From: Rhodospirillaceae bacterium
Lineage (GTDB): Bacteria > Pseudomonadota > Alphaproteobacteria > Bin65
NCBI GenBank assembly: GCA_028819475.1
Contig: JAPPLJ010000046.1
Coordinates: 1 to 56,766 of the forward strand
Direction: 5' to 3'
Length of the DNA stretch: 56,766 nt
Both the position numbers and the translations under genes were made by a program. A model generated the notes under the pieces. That model ran no database searches. It was not told the DNA's origin and saw only the letters and a program-made list of their open reading frames with translations. Positions 54,195 through 56,766 of this stretch are shown piece after piece (the stretch's first letter is position 1; every line of letters starts with the position of its first letter).

Positions 54195-55502
54195 TCAGCG
54201 TAGCCATTCGGCCAGATCGACCGCATCGCCGCCGGGAATCCGCTTGCGCTCGAATTCGGCCTCGCGGCCCCAGGGTTTCGTGGCATCGATGCCGAGGCGG
54301 CCCCAATGGTCCTTGTGGGGGTCGCGGTAGAAGCCCGGCACATCGGGGACCACGAGGCTGCGGGTATCGGCCCGGCCCCGGGTGACGAAGGCCCACCAGA
54401 CGTCGTTCAGGTCGTGGATGTCGACATCCTCGTCGGTCACCATGCAGGTCTTGCTGTAATCCATATGCGCGCCGAACGCCGCCAGGAGCACATGCCGGGC
54501 ATGGCCCTCATACTGCTTGTTTATCTTCACCACCGTGTTGAGCAGCTGCGGATTGCAGGACACGTCGACGATGCCGGGCAGCAATGCCGTCAGATGCCGG
54601 TAGATTTTCGAGGCGATGGCGGTCTCGAGCGGGATCAGGTCTTCCGGCGAGCCGCAGACCAGGGCGTGGTAGACCGGGTCGGCGCAGGCCGTGACCGCCG
54701 TGACCTCGAAGACATGGTTGTCTTCCTCGGGAACGTAGTAGCCCATGAACTCGCCGAACGGCCCCTCCGGCCGGCGCTCGTGGGGCAGGATGCGCCCCTC
54801 GACGACGATCTGGGTGTCCGCCGGAACCGACAGGCCGACGGTTTCGCAGGGCGTCACCGCAATCGGCCCGCCCGCCACGGCATTGGCGACCGCCAGTTCG
54901 TCGGCGTCCGGCGGGATGGACGCACAGGCGGCCAGGAAGATTTCCGGCGCTGCGCCGAGCAGCATCGCCGCCTCCAGCGCCTCGCCCTTCGCTTCCGCGG
55001 CTCGCTGATAGCGCGTCAGGTCGTGGCTGCTGCCGATCCGGATGCGCAACTCGCCGTCGCTGACATGCATGGCGCGGTGGAAGGACAGGTTTGGCACGCC
55101 GGTTTCCGGATGCTTGGCGAGCAGGATGCCCGCGGTGATGTAGGGGCCGGCGTCTTTCTCGAAATAGGTAACGTGGGGCAGCTCGGAGAGTGCGATCCGG
55201 CGGCGGTCGGCCGGCCCCTCCTGTAATTCGGCGCGCTCCGGCGCGCGCGCCACCAGCCGGTCCCAGGCCGGGCAGAAGGCAAGGTCCGGCGCCCCGATCA
55301 GGGCGCACAACCGCCGCCGGCTGCCATAGACGTTGCTGACGACGGGCATCGGGGCGCCGCGCACAGTCTCGAACAGGATGGCGCCGTAATGCCGCTTCTG
55401 GAACGCCGCCGTAACCGCCGCCAGTTCGTGCTTCGGATCGACCTCGCGGCGGACGACATGCAGGTCGCCGGCGGCGCGCAGACTGTCCAGATAGGCGCGC
55501 AT
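54195..55502 (-). CDS. UbiD family decarboxylase
   Basis: This 435-aa decarboxylase would use prenylated FMN to remove a carboxyl group from an aromatic or unsaturated acid. The catalytic Arg-Glu-Glu region is seen in EGRILPHERRPEGPFGEFMGYYVPEED. The Mn/FMN-binding segment RIGSSHDLTRYQRAAEA and the C-terminal GIDATKPWGREAEFERKRIP block are intact. At 435 aa it is shorter than E. coli UbiD (about 490). No UbiX prenyltransferase gene is in the window, so the cofactor must come from elsewhere. It stands alone between vapBC and the integrase. Confidence 0.88.
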   Translation of the reverse strand: MRAYLDSLRAAGDLHVVRREVDPKHELAAVTAAFQKRHYGAILFETVRGAPMPVVSNVYGSRRRLCALIGAPDLAFCPAWDRLVARAPERAELQEGPADRRRIALSELPHVTYFEKDAGPYITAGILLAKHPETGVPNLSFHRAMHVSDGELRIRIGSSHDLTRYQRAAEAKGEALEAAMLLGAAPEIFLAACASIPPDADELAVANAVAGGPIAVTPCETVGLSVPADTQIVVEGRILPHERRPEGPFGEFMGYYVPEEDNHVFEVTAVTACADPVYHALVCGSPEDLIPLETAIASKIYRHLTALLPGIVDVSCNPQLLNTVVKINKQYEGHARHVLLAAFGAHMDYSKTCMVTDEDVDIHDLNDVWWAFVTRGRADTRSLVVPDVPGFYRDPHKDHWGRLGIDATKPWGREAEFERKRIPGGDAVDLAEWLR

Positions 55503-55915
55503 GGCGCAATCCTCCGTGCCGGTGCCCGTATACCATGACGGTTCCGTCCCCTCTCCATACGGAGTATGAGCGCTTCATGCAAAAGGACAGCAGGCCAGGC
55601 GGCGGCGCGGCGGATCCGGGCGGATGGCGCATGGGTGTCGATATCGGCGGCACTTAAATTGACCCCTATTTTCGGATATCTGGACACCAGTACCCTTGAG
55701 GTGCCTTTAGGACGCAGGAGACGACATTTTCATGATTACTCCCTATAGTACAATGGCTTGTGCCCACGTCGACGCCTCTTGAAACCCTCGTTCTGCTACG
55801 CTACAAGACCCTGGAGAACGACTCCGGTCGCTTACGCCCATCTTACGCTTACGACGAATAGCAAATCGGCGGCCGACCGGGAACGCTGAGAACCATTCTC
55901 AACAAGGGGCATCGC
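55503..55915. other. Gene-free junction before the integrase
   Basis: These 413 bases have patchy, partly AT-richer composition. A TTAAATTGACCCC sequence near 55655, an isolated AGGAGACGACATTTTC-ATG followed by a 16-codon frame at 55731, and CTTACGC repeats at 55830-55850 may be debris of mobile elements. No tRNA gene or clear attachment core could be identified by eye. Confidence 0.4.
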
Positions 55916-56766
55916 ATGGCCAAGCTGAAGTTTCGCACCATCTCCAAGCGCACCGTCGACGCGCTTGTCGTCGAGGACCGCGATGAGGTCTTCTGGGACG
56001 ACCGCATTCCGGGCTTCGGGGTCAGGGTCTATCCGTCCGGGTCGAAGATGTATGTCGTCCAGACCCGGCACAAGGGGAAGTCGCGCCGGGTGACGCTCGG
56101 GCGCCACGGGGTCATCACCGCGGATCAGGCGCGCAAGAAGGCGGCCGGGACCCTCAACCGCATGAGGAGCGGCGAGGACCCGGTGGAGCGGGGCTCGGTG
56201 ACGGTGGCCGAGCTCGCCGCGCGCTATCTGGCGGAGCATGTCGACATGCGCTGCAAGGAGAGCACGCGGAAGGCGTACCGCAGGGCGGTCGAGCGTTTCA
56301 TCGTGCCGTCCTACGGCGGCATGGCGGTGGAGGACGTGGAGCGCGAGCACATCGACAAGCTGCACCGCGATCTGCACCACATTCCCTACCAGGCGAACCG
56401 GGCGCTGGAGATCGGGACCAGCCTCTTCAACTTCGCCGAAGAGTGGAAGCTGCGCAGCGGGGGCAACCCGTGCAGGTACGTGCGCAAGTATCAGGAGACG
56501 AAGCGCGAGCGGTTCCTGACCGAGGCGGAGTTCCGCCACCTGGGGGCGGTGCTGAACGAGATGGAGGCGGAGGGAAGGCTGCCGGTCCATCCGGCGGCGG
56601 CGATCCGTCTGCTGATGCTGACCGGGTGCCGGCGCAACGAGATCGTCGCGCTCGAATGGAAGCATGTCGATCTTGAAGCGGGCGAGTTGAAGCTCGCGGA
56701 TTCGAAGACCGGTGCGCGGCTGGTGCCGCTGTCGCCGGCGGCGGCGCGGGTGCTGGCGGAACTGCC
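55916..56766 (+). CDS. Tyrosine recombinase/integrase, truncated by window end
   Basis: 283 codons of a site-specific integrase are visible, running off the right edge without a stop. The N-terminal DUF4102-like arm-binding domain (VFWDDRIPGFGVRVYPSGSKMY, residues 25-46) is followed by a SAM-like core-binding domain at about 95-185. The catalytic domain then carries Arg239 in LTGCRRNEI and Lys264 in DSKTGA. The distal His-x-x-Arg and Tyr are outside the window. AAGGGG stands 7 bases before ATG 55916. P4/prophage-type integrases like this usually sit at the edge of the element they mobilise, which would extend to the right. Confidence 0.92.
   Translation, partial: MAKLKFRTISKRTVDALVVEDRDEVFWDDRIPGFGVRVYPSGSKMYVVQTRHKGKSRRVTLGRHGVITADQARKKAAGTLNRMRSGEDPVERGSVTVAELAARYLAEHVDMRCKESTRKAYRRAVERFIVPSYGGMAVEDVEREHIDKLHRDLHHIPYQANRALEIGTSLFNFAEEWKLRSGGNPCRYVRKYQETKRERFLTEAEFRHLGAVLNEMEAEGRLPVHPAAAIRLLMLTGCRRNEIVALEWKHVDLEAGELKLADSKTGARLVPLSPAAARVLAEL

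Noticed and set aside
55650..55790. Insertion sequence end (AAATTGACCCC) and a transposase start at 55731
   Set aside because: The frame ends after 16 codons and no matching inverted end or target duplication was found, so it is noted only as possible debris.

Overview
The window reads as a single high-GC (about two thirds G+C by eye) bacterial chromosome segment. The gene families point to an alphaproteobacterium of the Rhodospirillales/Rhizobiales kind: a GTTC-N7-GTTC LexA-type box at ssb, a PuuD-PuuE-allantoicase-AllA purine pathway, MlaA/MlaC, a D-tartrate-dehydratase-like enolase-superfamily enzyme, DUF993, TauD-like and P450/ferredoxin catabolic genes. No genus can be named. No rRNA, tRNA or CRISPR array was recognised. 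The window opens with a 41-base C run that looks like an assembly or sequencing artefact at a contig end, and it ends inside a tyrosine-recombinase gene.

Layout. (1) 0.2-2.0 kb: membrane fatty acid desaturase and ssb. (2) 2.1-9.6 kb: an accessory block lying between ssb and uvrA, which are divergent neighbours in many proteobacteria. It holds a GFA-family gene, an SLC13 transporter with a tandem universal stress protein, and then a lower-GC cassette of a PvuII-type N4-cytosine DNA methyltransferase facing a large MutL/MORC-like GHKL ATPase. Two decayed pieces of a second GFA gene bracket the cassette. A small conserved-looking 74-aa protein follows, then uvrA. (3) 12.7-16.8 kb, minus strand: aspartate dehydrogenase-like protein, P450 with its ferredoxin, tartrate-dehydratase-like enzyme and a VOC protein. 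(4) 17.2-22.8 kb: TAT-exported sulfite-dehydrogenase-type molybdoenzyme with a very acidic c-type cytochrome, M20 hydrolase, TauD-like dioxygenase, a PEP mutase/isocitrate lyase family enzyme and an orphan HigA antitoxin. (5) 23.2-32.0 kb, plus strand: an eight-gene catabolic/transport cluster (Gfo/Idh oxidoreductase, DUF993, epimerase, DHDPS-type aldolase, ABC permease, ATPase and binding protein, FAD oxidoreductase). (6) 32.0-41.6 kb: GNAT protein, epimerase, MetE-C-like protein, sulfatase, MlaC/MlaA, thioesterase and ClC channel. (7) 42.3-47.8 kb, minus strand: a tightly coupled purine-ring degradation operon (HD-domain oxygenase-like, PuuD, PuuE, allantoicase, ureidoglycolate lyase) with a YcaQ-like protein upstream. 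(8) 47.9-55.5 kb: SDR, a gene-free region with an orphan promoter, HpaB-like monooxygenase, MaoC, copper amine oxidase, a vapBC pair and a UbiD-like decarboxylase. (9) 55.9 kb onward: the start of an integrated element marked by its integrase.

The best candidate for an undescribed system is the methyltransferase plus MORC-like ATPase cassette at 5.4-8.9 kb. It has the composition, position (between ssb and uvrA, flanked by gene debris) and gene content of a defence island, but no recognisable restriction nuclease. Other points worth checking are the orphan promoter and hairpins at 48.8-49.1 kb (candidate ncRNA), a two-locus composite palindromic repeat, and an HD-domain oxygenase-like gene translationally coupled to urate hydroxylase.
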